Assembly (NCBI GenBank): GCA_046349035.1 | Contig: JAXMDC010000002.1 | Coordinates: 496,001 to 560,000 of the forward strand | Source of the DNA: JAXMDC01 sp046349035 | GTDB lineage: Bacteria > Pseudomonadota > Alphaproteobacteria > Rhizobiales > Kaistiaceae | Direction: 5' to 3' | Length of the DNA: 64,000 nucleotides | Shown: piece after piece, positions 7,881-16,818 of the stretch | Layout: each line of letters begins with the position of its first letter | Position numbering within the stretch: the stretch's first letter is position 1 | The notes under the pieces: model-generated | What the model was told of the DNA's origin: nothing | Databases searched by the model: none | What the model saw: the letters and a program-made list of their open reading frames with translations, nothing else | Made by a program: the position numbers and the translations under genes

Positions 7881-9269
7881 ATGAAACCGACCACCACCTC
7901 GTGGACCCCCGACAGCTGGCGCCGCCGGCCGATCGAGCAGGCGCCGGTGTACCCGGACGCCAAGGCGCTTGCGGCGGTCGAGAAGCAGCTGGTGTCCTGG
8001 CCGCCGCTGGTTTTCGCCGGCGAGGCGCGCAAGCTCAAGAAGGCGCTGGCCGGCGTCGCCGCCGGCGAGGCATTCCTGTTGCAGGGCGGGGACTGCGCCG
8101 AGAGTTTCGCCGAGCATCATCCCGACAACATCCGCGATTTCTTCCGCGTCTTCCTGCAGATGGCGGTCGTCCTCACTTACGCCGCCGCCCAGCCGGTGGT
8201 GAAAGTCGGCCGCATCGCCGGCCAGTTCGCCAAGCCGCGCTCGGCGCCGACCGAGACGCAGAACGGCGTCGAACTGCCCGCCTATCGCGGCGACATCATC
8301 AACGGCGTCGACTTCACCAAGGAGTCGCGGCTGCCCGACCCGGCGCGGATCGAGATGGCCTACCGCCAATCTGCGGCGACGCTCAATCTCCTGCGCGCCT
8401 TCGCCCAGGGCGGCTACGCCAATCTCGAGCACGTCCATCAATGGATGCTCGGCTTCGTCAAGGACAGCCCGCAGGGCCATCGCTACCAGGAAATCGGCGC
8501 CCGCATCGCCGAGTCGATGGCCTTCATGCGCGCCTGCGGCATCGATCCCGACAGCGTGCCTGCGCTCCGCTCGACCGATTTCTTCACCTCACATGAGGCT
8601 TTGCTGCTCGGCTTCGAGCAGGCCATGACCCGCGTCGACTCGACCACCGGCGATTGGTACGCCACCTCCGGCCACATGCTATGGGTCGGCGACCGCACCC
8701 GCCAGCTCGACCATGCCCATGTCGAGTATCTTCGCGGCATCAACAACCCGATCGGCATCAAATGCGGCCCTTCGCTCGACGGCGAGGAACTGATCGAACT
8801 CCTCGACATCCTCGATCCCGAGGACGAGCCGGGCCGTGTGACGCTGATTTGCCGCTTCGGCGCCGGCAAGGTTGCTGAGCGCCTGCCGAAGCTGATCGCC
8901 GCTGTCCGCCGCGCCCGACGCACCGTCGTATGGTGCTGCGACCCGATGCACGGCAACACCATCAAGTCCTCGAGCGGCTACAAGACCCGCCCGTTCGATC
9001 TGATCCTCAAGGAGGTCGAGGGCTTTTTCGCCGTCCATCGCGGCGAGGGCACCCATCCCGGCGGCCTGCACATCGAGATGACCGGCAAGAACGTCACCGA
9101 ATGCACCGGCGGCGCCCGCGCCATCTCCGACGCCGATCTGCGCGACCGCTACCACACGCATTGCGACCCGCGCCTGAATGCCGATCAGGCGCTGGAGCTT
9201 GCCTTCCTCGTCGCCGAACTCCTCAAGCGCGGCCGCGCCGGACGGAGTGGGGCCGTAGCGGCCGAGTAG
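7881..9269 (+). CDS. class II 3-deoxy-7-phosphoheptulonate synthase
   Basis: This 462-residue enzyme catalyses the first step of the shikimate pathway, joining phosphoenolpyruvate and erythrose 4-phosphate. It is the class II (plant/actinobacterial/alphaproteobacterial) form. [19 protein letters not shown] at the N-terminus, [14 protein letters not shown] with a metal-binding Cys, [32 protein letters not shown] and [18 protein letters not shown] are all diagnostic. The frame is open far upstream; ATG 7881 matches the family N-terminus, with ATG 7869 (four residues earlier) as an alternative. Confidence 0.96.
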   Translation: MKPTTTSWTPDSWRRRPIEQAPVYPDAKALAAVEKQLVSWPPLVFAGEARKLKKALAGVAAGEAFLLQGGDCAESFAEHHPDNIRDFFRVFLQMAVVLTYAAAQPVVKVGRIAGQFAKPRSAPTETQNGVELPAYRGDIINGVDFTKESRLPDPARIEMAYRQSAATLNLLRAFAQGGYANLEHVHQWMLGFVKDSPQGHRYQEIGARIAESMAFMRACGIDPDSVPALRSTDFFTSHEALLLGFEQAMTRVDSTTGDWYATSGHMLWVGDRTRQLDHAHVEYLRGINNPIGIKCGPSLDGEELIELLDILDPEDEPGRVTLICRFGAGKVAERLPKLIAAVRRARRTVVWCCDPMHGNTIKSSSGYKTRPFDLILKEVEGFFAVHRGEGTHPGGLHIEMTGKNVTECTGGARAISDADLRDRYHTHCDPRLNADQALELAFLVAELLKRGRAGRSGAVAAE

Positions 9270-9397
9270 AGCCTGCGCGGATAGTGGCAGCGGAGCCGCA
9301 CCTGCCCGCGAACGCTAACCGCTTCGCCGACCCTGGGTTGCCACCACGAACCGGCCGAGCGTAGGCTTCTGCTTCTCCTGGCGGAGGGTTGGCGGCC

Positions 9398-9883
9398 ATG
9401 GCGGGAAGGCTTATTCGGCGGCTCGGTGCAGTTAGCATTGCGTGCAGCGGCGCGCTCTGGCCGTCACCGATTTGGGCGCAGGCCCTTCCCGATTACGTGC
9501 CGCCGAGCAACGTCGTCGTCAACGGCGGCAATCTCGCGACCCCGGCGGCCCCAGCCCCACCGGTGAGCCACACTTTGTTGGAGTTTTGGCTTGCCGTGGT
9601 GATCGCTGTCTTTGGCTTGGCGGTCATGGCGATCCTTGCCTTCAATATCCGCCGCGCCCATGCATTCCGCCCGGAAGACATCACCCGGCCGGTAGTTGTC
9701 ACCGCCATTATTACCGGCACGCTGATGCTGGTGACGGTCGGCTATAGCGACAATCAGATCGCCCCGGTTTTCGGCCTCTTTGGCGCAATCGCCGGCTACC
9801 TGTTCGGCCGTTTCCAAGCCGGGCAGGCGAGCGAACAGCCGCCGCCCCCCGCTCCGGCAACCGTCGCCAGGGACCGGGCATGA
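9398..9883 (+). CDS. exported membrane protein, unknown function
   Basis: A 161-residue protein with ATG 9398 behind GGAGGG. An N-terminal signal segment (ending IWAQA) is followed by a short proline-rich loop and a first membrane helix (LLEFWLAVVIAVFGLAVMAI). A second and third hydrophobic stretch (VVTAIITGTLMLVTVGY, then FGLFGAIAGYLFGRF) and a proline-rich tail follow. The final GAIAGYLFGR pattern is seen in small bacterial proteins of unknown function with two or three helices. The next gene begins within its stop (ATGA), so they are translationally coupled. Confidence 0.7.
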   Translation: MAGRLIRRLGAVSIACSGALWPSPIWAQALPDYVPPSNVVVNGGNLATPAAPAPPVSHTLLEFWLAVVIAVFGLAVMAILAFNIRRAHAFRPEDITRPVVVTAIITGTLMLVTVGYSDNQIAPVFGLFGAIAGYLFGRFQAGQASEQPPPPAPATVARDRA

Positions 9884-10329
9884 CAGTGCGCCAACATCGC
9901 ATGGGGCTTTCCCTCGCCGCCATCCTCGGCTTGGCGGTCCTGCCGACCGCGCTGCTGGCGCAAACCGACAAGGCCCCCCCGCTGGTCGGTCCCGCCTCGC
10001 GCGCGATCCAGCAGGCGGCCCCGGCGCAGGCGACGCCCCCCGCCAAAACGCCGGTCCCGGCGTTGCCCATCGGCGCCAAGTCGCTTCGCGTGCTGAACAT
10101 CGCCAATCAGGCGCTGGCACTCGCTTATTACGACGGCATGGCCTGGCACGATGTCTCAATTCCGTCCGGGGGCACCGCCGACGTGAACTGTCCGGGCTGC
10201 GGTACGACCATTGCCCTCCGCTTCAACAACGGCGCAACCGTCGAGACACGACAAGTCGCGCTAGGGACCGTGGCTCAGCTGCAATGGGCGGACGCCACTA
10301 AGCGCTGGGCCCTCGTCACTACCGATTGA
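9880..10329 (+). CDS. exported protein coupled to the preceding membrane protein
   Basis: A 149-residue protein starting in an ATGA overlap with the previous gene. A signal peptide (MGLSLAAILGLAVLPTALLA, cleavage after LLAQ) and a low-complexity proline/alanine linker precede a compact domain at about 60-149. That domain contains SLRVLNIANQALALAYYDG, a Cys-x2-Cys element (NCPGCG) and repeated small beta strands. No family is recognised. The coupling suggests that it works with the membrane protein at 9398. Confidence 0.68.
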   Translation: MTVRQHRMGLSLAAILGLAVLPTALLAQTDKAPPLVGPASRAIQQAAPAQATPPAKTPVPALPIGAKSLRVLNIANQALALAYYDGMAWHDVSIPSGGTADVNCPGCGTTIALRFNNGATVETRQVALGTVAQLQWADATKRWALVTTD

Positions 10330-10337
10330 TCGGGCGT

Positions 10338-10472
10338 CTACCGGACCAGCGCCTCCAGGAACCCCAGCGCGCCAGCGCAAGCCGCCGCCAGGATCGAGAG
10401 CGCGCCGACGGTCATCCGCGAGACTTCGGCAACGTCGGCACTGAGCGAATGATTCGGATCGAAGGTCTTCAT
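10338..10472 (-). CDS. small single-helix membrane protein (44 aa)
   Basis: A short frame from ATG 10472 to TAG 10338, starting MKTFDPNHSLSADVAEVSRM and continuing into one hydrophobic helix (MTVGALSILAAACAGALGFL). A GGGAGGGAG ribosome-binding site lies directly upstream. The hydrophobic helix and strong binding site support a real small membrane protein, but length alone gives limited proof. It lies alone in the 313-base gap between two plus-strand genes. Confidence 0.5.
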   Translation of the reverse strand: MKTFDPNHSLSADVAEVSRMTVGALSILAAACAGALGFLEALVR

Positions 10473-10642
10473 GGCTCCCTCCCGGTGCGGTGGGACATTC
10501 GCTGAGGACCCTAGGGCCCACGGCTTGAACTCGCCCTGAACTCGGCTTTTCCCGTCTGTTCATGCGAGGGTCGCCGACTAGCGAAGGTTTTGCCGCGGCG
10601 TGGGCGCGCTATATGGTCGACGCCTAAACCCGGAGGCACTCC

Positions 10643-11314
10643 ATGGGCGGTCCCATCGAATTGCGCGCGCGCGACGGCCACGAATTCGGCGCCTACGAGG
10701 CCAAGCCGGCGGGCAGGTCGCGTGGCGGCCTCGTCGTCCTCCAGGAGATCTTCGGCGTTAATGCCCACATCAAGAGCGTCGCCGATGGCTATGCGGCGGA
10801 CGGCTACCATGTCCTCGCCCCGGCGATATTCGACCGCGCCGCTCCTAACGTTGAGCTGGGCTACGGCCAGGACGACATGAAGCGGGGGATCGATCTCCGC
10901 CAGAAGATCAGTGTCGACAAGATGCTGCTCGACGTCGCCGCTGCCGGTGAAAAGCTGCGCGGCGCGGGCAGGGTCGGCATTGTCGGCTATTGCCTGGGCG
11001 GCTCGCTCGCTTGGCTGGCCGCGACGCGGCTGAACGTGTTCGCCGGCGCGATCGCCTACTACGGCGGGATGATTGCGCAATTCGCCGACGAGGAGGTGCA
11101 GATCCCGGTCTTGATGCATTTCGGTGAAAAGGATCAGTCGATCCCACCCGAGGCGGTGGCCAAGGTACGGGCGGCGGTGCCGCCCGAGGTCGAGATCTTC
11201 ACCTACCCGGCCGGGCACGCCTTCAACCGCGAAGGCCAATCCTCTTATGACGCCGCCTCGGCTAAGCTGGCCCGCGAGCGGAGCCTCGCCTTCCTGAGGA
11301 AGCACGTCGGCTAG
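10643..11314 (+). CDS. dienelactone hydrolase family protein
   Basis: A 223-residue alpha/beta hydrolase. Glu36 lies in VLQEIFGVNAHI, the nucleophile Cys in GIVGYCLGGSLAW (Cys115, the cysteine form of the nucleophile elbow), Asp in FGEKDQSIPPE and His in YPAGHAFNRE. These make up the Cys-Asp-His triad of dienelactone hydrolases, which open lactone rings such as dienelactone in chlorocatechol breakdown. No catechol genes are nearby, so the physiological substrate is unknown. A CCGGAGG site precedes the ATG. Confidence 0.92.
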   Translation: MGGPIELRARDGHEFGAYEAKPAGRSRGGLVVLQEIFGVNAHIKSVADGYAADGYHVLAPAIFDRAAPNVELGYGQDDMKRGIDLRQKISVDKMLLDVAAAGEKLRGAGRVGIVGYCLGGSLAWLAATRLNVFAGAIAYYGGMIAQFADEEVQIPVLMHFGEKDQSIPPEAVAKVRAAVPPEVEIFTYPAGHAFNREGQSSYDAASAKLARERSLAFLRKHVG

Positions 11315-11367
11315 GCACCATCGCTGCCGATTTGCCCCGCCGGGCGGCGCCCGCTAAACCCGCGCCA

Positions 11368-13038
11368 ATGACCGCTCTGAACCGGCTCCGCCTCGCCATC
11401 GGCCAGCTTAACCCGACCGTGGGCGACGTTGCCGGAAATCTCGCTCTCGCCCGCCGCGCCCGCGCCGAAGCCGCGGCGGCCGGCGCCGATCTCCTCGTGC
11501 TCACCGAACTCTTCATTGCCGGCTATCCGCCCGAAGACCTGGTGCTGAAGCCGGCTTTTCGTGCTGCGTGCCGCACCGCGGTGGAGGCCCTTGCCGCCGA
11601 TACTGCCGATGGCGGCCCCGGCGTTCTCATCGGTACTCCTTGGGAAAGCGAGGCTGGCGTTCACAACGCTGCGGCGCTTCTCGATCGCGGCAAGGTCGAG
11701 GGCATCCGTTTCAAAGTCGAGCTTCCCAACTACGGTGTGTTCGACGAGGTGCGCGTGTTTGCCCCCGGCCGGCCGTCTGGCCCGCTGGCCTTCCGCGGCG
11801 TTCGCCTCGGCATCGCCATTTGCGAGGACATCTGGGCCGAGCAGGTGCCCGAGTGTCTCGCCGAGACCGGCAGCGAACTGATCCTCGTCCCGAACGGCTC
11901 GCCTTATTGGCGCGGCAAGGCCGACGAGCGCATGCAGGTCGCTGTTGCCCGCGTCGTCGAGACCGGCCTGCCGATCGTCTACGCCAACCAGGTGGGAGGC
12001 CAGGACGAACTGGTCTTCGACGGCGCGTCCTTCGCCCTCCACGGCGACCGCACTCTGGCCGTTCAACTTCCGCAATTCGAGGCCGGCGTGACGGTCGCCG
12101 AGTGGCGGCGGGAGGCGACCGGCTGGCGGGTTGCCGATGGGCCGGTCGCGCCGCTGCCACAGAGCGAGGAGGCCGACTGGTGGGCCTGCGTGCTCGGCCT
12201 TCGCGACTATGTTGCCAAAAACGGATTTCCTGGCGTCGTACTCGGCCTATCCGGCGGCGTCGATTCAGCCGTGGTCGCGGTGATGGCGGTCGATGCGCTG
12301 GGCGCTGCCAAAGTCCACGCCGTCATGCTGCCGTCGGAGTTTACCTCGGCGATAAGCCTGGAAGACGCATCTGCGCTCGCGGCCCGCCTCGGCATCCGCT
12401 ACGACACGATCGGCATCTCCGGCGCCGTCGCCTCGGTCAACGCCGCTCTGGCGCCGATCTTCGCCGGCCGCCCGCCCGACGTCACCGAGGAGAACATCCA
12501 GTCGCGCCTCCGCGGCGCCTTGCTGATGGCGCTTTCCAACAAGCTCGGCGGAATGGTCCTCACCACCGGCAACAAGTCGGAGATGTCTGTCGGCTATGCG
12601 ACCCTCTACGGCGACATGAACGGCGGCTTTAACCCGGTGAAGGATCTCTACAAGACCGAGGTCTACCGCCTCGCCGCATGGCGGAACGCCCACCGACCCG
12701 ACGGGCTCCTTGGATCGTCCGGCCCGGTGATCCCGGAGCGCATCCTGACCCGCGCTCCGTCGGCGGAGCTTCGCCCCAACCAGACAGATCAGGACTCGCT
12801 GCCGCCTTACGCCGAGCTCGACGCCATCTTGGAAGCGATGGTGGAGCAGGAGAGGGGTGTCGCCGATATCGTCGCCGCCGGCCACACGCCTGAGACCGTG
12901 CGCCGGGTCGAGCGGCTGCTCAACCTTGCCGAATACAAGCGCCGCCAGGCAGCGCCTGGGGTCAAAATCACCCGCAAGAGTTTCGGCCGTGATCGCCGCT
13001 ACCCGATTACCAACCGCTTCCGTGAGGGGTCGGGCTGA
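11368..13038 (+). CDS. nadE: glutamine-dependent NAD(+) synthase
   Basis: A 556-residue two-domain enzyme that amidates nicotinic acid adenine dinucleotide to NAD using glutamine. Residues 1-260 form the nitrilase-type glutaminase domain (GQLNPTVGDVAGN, VLTELFIAGYPPEDL, and ICEDIWAEQ with the catalytic Cys). The C-terminal synthetase domain has the PP-loop ATP motif LGLSGGVDSAVVAV, then TTGNKSEMSVGYATLYGDMN and a basic C-terminus (KITRKSFGRDRRYPITNRF). ATG 11368 aligns with the family start; the frame is open a little further upstream. Confidence 0.97.
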   Translation: MTALNRLRLAIGQLNPTVGDVAGNLALARRARAEAAAAGADLLVLTELFIAGYPPEDLVLKPAFRAACRTAVEALAADTADGGPGVLIGTPWESEAGVHNAAALLDRGKVEGIRFKVELPNYGVFDEVRVFAPGRPSGPLAFRGVRLGIAICEDIWAEQVPECLAETGSELILVPNGSPYWRGKADERMQVAVARVVETGLPIVYANQVGGQDELVFDGASFALHGDRTLAVQLPQFEAGVTVAEWRREATGWRVADGPVAPLPQSEEADWWACVLGLRDYVAKNGFPGVVLGLSGGVDSAVVAVMAVDALGAAKVHAVMLPSEFTSAISLEDASALAARLGIRYDTIGISGAVASVNAALAPIFAGRPPDVTEENIQSRLRGALLMALSNKLGGMVLTTGNKSEMSVGYATLYGDMNGGFNPVKDLYKTEVYRLAAWRNAHRPDGLLGSSGPVIPERILTRAPSAELRPNQTDQDSLPPYAELDAILEAMVEQERGVADIVAAGHTPETVRRVERLLNLAEYKRRQAAPGVKITRKSFGRDRRYPITNRFREGSG

Positions 13039-13050
13039 AGCCGCCCGACC
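13028..13050. terminator. hairpin between convergent genes
   Basis: GGTCGGGC (13028-13035) pairs with GCCCGACC (13043-13050) across a seven-base loop. It overlaps the nadE stop and faces the end of the L,D-transpeptidase gene. There is no T-tract, so termination efficiency is uncertain. Confidence 0.45.
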
Positions 13051-13056
13051 GCGAAC

Positions 13057-13770
13057 TCAGGCGAAATCGCCGAGGACGTGGACGCCGGTGCCGATCGCCA
13101 CGCGGGAATGCAGGTCGATGATATCGTGGTTGATCAGGCGGATGCAGCCTGACGACACCGCTTGGCCGATCGTCCACGGCTCGGTCGTCCCGTGGATACG
13201 GTAAAGAGTGTCGTTTTCGCCTTGGTAGAGGTACAGGGCTCGCGCCCCGAGCGGATTGTCCGGACCGCCGAGCATGCCGTTAGCGAAAGGGGCGGCAAGC
13301 GGGTCGCGCTTGACCATCTCCGGCGGCGGCGTCCAGGTCGGCCAGCTCTCCTTGCGTTTGATCACGGCATCGCCGCTCCAGCGGAAGCCGTCGCGTCCGA
13401 CGCCGACGCCGTAGCGCATCGATTGGCCGCTATCCAGGACGTAATAGAGGTAGCGCGTGCCGGGGCTGACGACGATGCTTCCTGGCTTAGCCTTGATCGC
13501 CGGCGGGGTCGGCACCTGCGAGCGATAGAAGCGCGGATCGACGTAGCTTAGGTCGATTGCCTCGATCGGGAACTTCTCGTTTGGCAGCGGTCCGTACATG
13601 GACATCGCCGCCGGATCGAATCCCGAGCTGCTGGCGAGCGTCGTCGCGCCCTGCGGCAGCCGCTCCGACTGGCAGGCCGCAAGCGCAGCCGCCGCGCCGA
13701 CGACGAAGGAACGCCGAGTGATGACTGCCGGCGCAGCCAGCCGGTCAACCGAAAGTCTGAAGCCCTTCAT
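13057..13770 (-). CDS. L,D-transpeptidase (YkuD family)
   Basis: A 237-residue exported enzyme of peptidoglycan cross-linking. The N-terminus carries a twin-arginine-like RRSFVVGAAAALAAC element that also reads as a lipobox (LAAC). The YkuD domain ends with the catalytic signature IHGTTEPWTIGQAVSSGCIRLINHD, containing the His and Cys of HxX(14-17)SxGChR. The segment GTRYLYYVLDSGQSMRYGVG is the usual start of the domain. It is expected to form 3-3 cross-links or anchor proteins in the periplasm. Confidence 0.93.
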   Translation of the reverse strand: MKGFRLSVDRLAAPAVITRRSFVVGAAAALAACQSERLPQGATTLASSSGFDPAAMSMYGPLPNEKFPIEAIDLSYVDPRFYRSQVPTPPAIKAKPGSIVVSPGTRYLYYVLDSGQSMRYGVGVGRDGFRWSGDAVIKRKESWPTWTPPPEMVKRDPLAAPFANGMLGGPDNPLGARALYLYQGENDTLYRIHGTTEPWTIGQAVSSGCIRLINHDIIDLHSRVAIGTGVHVLGDFA

Positions 13771-13990
13771 CGTCCGCTCGCACCCTACCTCGCAACCTGC
13801 TTACAAGGCTGCACTGCCGCATCATCGGGCGATTTTGCTCTTAGCACAACCGCCGCTCGCTGAGTCGACCGCCCAATCGACTTACGATTCTTGCCGTATT
13901 TCCCGTCGCCTGGCGATGGTGCCGACCACTGCATGGGGCGAATAGGTCGCATCTGTGTTCTGCGGGCAACGGCCGACCCGGCTGTCACCC

Positions 13991-15055
13991 CTATTTGGCA
14001 TAGAAATAGGAAGGCCCGACCTGACGGACCGTCCGTTGTGCCGCCAGAGTCGCGTCGGCGACTGCCTCACCCTCAGTGCGAGGCTTCACCACGCCGGGTG
14101 TGAAATCGCCCCCGCGATTGGCCAGTGTTTCCGGATCGGTGCCGAGAGCGGGCTTGCGCATCGGGATCGGCGGAGGCGTACCGGCGTCGAGCGGAGTTCC
14201 CAGCACCACCACGCCGCCCTTGGGCACCGGCGTGAAGGTTCCATTTGCCGCAACGGTTCCCGGGGTCGAGCGGTTGCAGGAGCAGGCGGGGTTGTACGAC
14301 TGCCGGTACAGGAACGCGAACGGCTGGTTCGCGTACGGCTGGCCGGTTGTCGAGACCATATCCTCGCTGTCCTGGCCGGGGTTCTGGTGGACATAGAGTG
14401 CCACGTCCGACCCGGGGCAAAGCGATTTGCAGACTGCCGCGTCGACGCCAAAGCGCGAGGGGTTCGTCGCAAAGCTGATTGGGAAATAATAGCCGTCGCA
14501 GCTCCGCACGCACAGCGTCCGGTAGCTGCCGCGATCGAACCCGCTGAAGCCGAAATTGGAGTTGGGCGGGTAGATCGGCCCGCCGAACAATCCGAAGAAG
14601 CCCTGACGCGACGAGGCGTAGGGGGCGTATTGCGGACCGCATTGCGCGTCGCCGAGCGACTGGAGAACCCGCATACGCGCTGGCGAATTGGCCCCATTGG
14701 CATAGGCGTACTGGTCGCGCGACTGTTCCAACCGCGTGAGATTGGCGCGCATGCGCTCGACATTGGCCATCAGCCCGTCGCAGGCCGGCGATTGCTGCGG
14801 CCGGAAGAACAGGAACCCGCCCGAGCACCCCGCCTGCTGGGCTGCCGCCTGGGCGCGGGCCAATTCGTTGCGCTGCTGGATCGCCGCGTCCGAGAACTGC
14901 TGATAGCCGCCGCTCGCCGGCGAGCGGCTGAGTGAGGCCAGTTGCGCCTCGAGCTGGGTGCACACCGGCGAAGCCGCAAAGGCCGCGCCGAGCCCGGCGA
15001 TCAGAGTGGCAAACGCGCCGAAGGCTCGCGCGAGGAGGGAGGGAGAACGAATCAT
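13991..15055 (-). CDS. DUF2865 domain-containing exported protein
   Basis: A 354-residue protein. ATG 15055 has AAGGCAGG upstream and begins a signal peptide (LLARAFGAFATLIAGLGAAF). A coiled-coil-like N-terminal half (QLEAQLASLSRS, ARAQAAAQQAG, NVERMRANLTRLEQSRDQY) leads to a cysteine-containing core TLCVRSCDGYYFPISFAT...CKSLCPGSDVALYVH. That core is the signature of DUF2865 proteins of alphaproteobacteria, whose function is unknown. A perfect 20-base palindrome lies about 40 bases upstream of the start. Confidence 0.85.
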   Translation of the reverse strand: MIRSPSLLARAFGAFATLIAGLGAAFAASPVCTQLEAQLASLSRSPASGGYQQFSDAAIQQRNELARAQAAAQQAGCSGGFLFFRPQQSPACDGLMANVERMRANLTRLEQSRDQYAYANGANSPARMRVLQSLGDAQCGPQYAPYASSRQGFFGLFGGPIYPPNSNFGFSGFDRGSYRTLCVRSCDGYYFPISFATNPSRFGVDAAVCKSLCPGSDVALYVHQNPGQDSEDMVSTTGQPYANQPFAFLYRQSYNPACSCNRSTPGTVAANGTFTPVPKGGVVVLGTPLDAGTPPPIPMRKPALGTDPETLANRGGDFTPGVVKPRTEGEAVADATLAAQRTVRQVGPSYFYAK

Positions 15056-15096
15056 CGGGCCTGCCTTGGACGCCTTGCGCGTGCACAACGCACAAA

Positions 15097-15116
15097 GGGC
15101 CGAACGCGTTCGGCCC
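15097..15116. promoter_or_regulatory. perfect 20-bp palindrome in the divergent intergenic region
   Basis: GGGCCGAACGCGTTCGGCCC is its own reverse complement. It lies 42 bases upstream of the DUF2865 start in a 293-base divergent gap. It could be an operator for a dimeric regulator or a stable hairpin in the DUF2865 leader. Apart from this palindrome nothing else is recognised in 15056-15348. Confidence 0.4.
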
Positions 15117-15348
15117 CCCACGCCGAGTATTATGCTGACAGCCCGCGCGCAGCGTCAAAAGGATTCTGTGGGCGGAAGGTGGAATTTCAAGAAATTGCCA
15201 CAAGAAGCGCTAAAAGAAGGCGCGGCGCCTCAGGCGCCCTTCTGACGACTCCGGGCGGGGGAGGCGACGGCATGGCCGGATCGGGCAGCGATGCCCGATC
15301 GACCGGCATCCGGTCGCGCAGGGGACAATCCAACCGGGGTATTTTTCG

Positions 15349-16080
15349 ATGACAGTGTCAGGGTTTTGCCGCGCCACCTGCGCGGCCTTCGCCATGCTTG
15401 GCGCTCTTGCGCTTGGGGCCCACTCCGCTTGCGCGCAGGATCGCTTCGACCTCAAGGTTCTGAAGACCGTGTTCCCGCCGCTGCAGGCGACGATCGACGC
15501 CCTGCGGCAGGGAGACGTCAAGAAGGCCCGCGAGGCTTTCGCGGACTACGACTCCATGTGGAATGGCGTCGAAGTCTATATCAACGTTCGGGACCGGCCG
15601 GGTTACGAACTCGTTGAACTCGAGCTGCAGGCGCGCGTGACCAAAGCGCTGGATGGCGCCAATCCCGACCGCAACGCGATCATTGCCGACGTGCAGGCGA
15701 TGGCGACCCGTCTCAACCAGTCGATCGACATCATCGCCAAGGCACCGCCGCTCCATCCGCTGTTCGATGACGTAACCCGCCTGCGCATCGTTCGCGCTCA
15801 CTTGCGCGAGGTGACGCCGGCGTTAAAGGCGGGCAACCTGGCCAAGGCACGCAAATCCTTCGCCGCGTTCAACGACAACTGGGACAGTATCGAGGATCTG
15901 GTGAAGGCGCGCTCTGCCGACGGCTACATCGCCATCGAGCGGGACATGATCAAGGTCGAGAACGCCTTGGAAGCGGCCAAGCCGGACACCGATGCGGTCA
16001 TCGCCCTCGTTTCCGCGATCACCACTCAGTACAATGCGGCACTCGCCGAGGTGAACAAGGAAGCTCAGACCAAGCGCTGA
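15349..16080 (+). CDS. exported helical protein resembling FTR1 N-terminal domains
   Basis: A 243-residue protein with a signal peptide (to AHSACAQ, about residue 30). The mature part is two similar helical repeats, LRQGDVKKAREAFADYDSMW... and LKAGNLAKARKSFAAFNDNW... Each is followed by a Tyr-x-x-[IV]-E-x-[DE] helix (GYELVELELQ, GYIAIERDMI) and an ALxxAxPDxDAV turn. This layout resembles the periplasmic N-terminal region of FTR1/EfeU iron permeases. No permease domain follows, so a stand-alone periplasmic version is proposed. It precedes a membrane protein and a helix-hairpin-helix protein on the same strand. Confidence 0.65.
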   Translation: MTVSGFCRATCAAFAMLGALALGAHSACAQDRFDLKVLKTVFPPLQATIDALRQGDVKKAREAFADYDSMWNGVEVYINVRDRPGYELVELELQARVTKALDGANPDRNAIIADVQAMATRLNQSIDIIAKAPPLHPLFDDVTRLRIVRAHLREVTPALKAGNLAKARKSFAAFNDNWDSIEDLVKARSADGYIAIERDMIKVENALEAAKPDTDAVIALVSAITTQYNAALAEVNKEAQTKR

Positions 16081-16333
16081 CCGGGCGCTCTAAGCCGGCT
16101 CAAGGGCGTCTCTGGCGGAGGTCGCGGTCGGCTGGGCCGGACGGCGACCTGCGTCAGCGAGTATTACCGATGTTTAACTGGTGCGCCGAACCAAGATCGA
16201 CGACCGTCTAACCGATTCTCGGCCACCGGTTGCAGCGTCCCTTGGCCGATGGCGCGGCGAGCCGGTCTTCGCCCTCCGTCCCGCTCAGCGTCGCGGAGCG
16301 TTCGGCCGGCCCCCAACTACGAAGGACCGCCGC

Positions 16334-16801
16334 TTGGAAGGAAATTCAACTCTCGCCCATGGGCACGGCGTCGTCGCGCGCATGCGGCAGGCGATCATGG
16401 CGGTGCTGGTCCTCGGCCTGATCGGCACCATCGTCGAATTGGTGCTCCTCGAGCACTACGAGCAGCCGACACAGCTGATACCGGATGTTCTGATTGCCGC
16501 TTCGGTGCTCGTGCTCCTCTGGCACGGCGTGCGCAACGACGTGGCAAGCCTCTGGGCCATTTTGGTGGTGATGACCCTCTTTGTGCTGTCTTCCTTCGCC
16601 GGTTTCCTTGCCCATTTCCTGGGATCGGCGGAGTTTCAAATGGACCTCCATCCCGACATGAGTTTCTTCGAACTCGTCGAGAAGGTGCTGCACTCCAAGG
16701 CGCCGCCCCTTCTCGCGCCGGGCATGATGCTGCAACTCGGCCTACTAGGCCTCATCTACGCAGCATCGGACGAACGCCTAAGACGGCAAGAGACGCGATG
16801 A
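16334..16801 (+). CDS. small integral membrane protein
   Basis: About 155 residues with four hydrophobic helices (MAVLVLGLIGTIVELVLLEH, LIPDVLIAASVLVLLWHGV, WAILVVMTLFVLSSFAGFLA and APGMMLQLGLLGLIYAAS). TTG 16334 is chosen because AAGGA lies eight bases upstream; ATG 16382 would give a protein starting MRQAIMAVLVLG but lacks a binding site. The function is not recognised. Its stop overlaps a possible ATG (16798) of the next frame (ATGA), so the two genes are probably one transcript. Confidence 0.65.
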   Translation: MEGNSTLAHGHGVVARMRQAIMAVLVLGLIGTIVELVLLEHYEQPTQLIPDVLIAASVLVLLWHGVRNDVASLWAILVVMTLFVLSSFAGFLAHFLGSAEFQMDLHPDMSFFELVEKVLHSKAPPLLAPGMMLQLGLLGLIYAASDERLRRQETR

Positions 16802-16818
16802 ACGAGAAAGGACACGCG

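Noticed and set aside
10600..10620. GCGCTATATGG as a defined promoter shared with 60845-60855
   Set aside because: The -10-like string recurs but no -35 element at proper spacing is seen at either place, so a promoter call is not supported.
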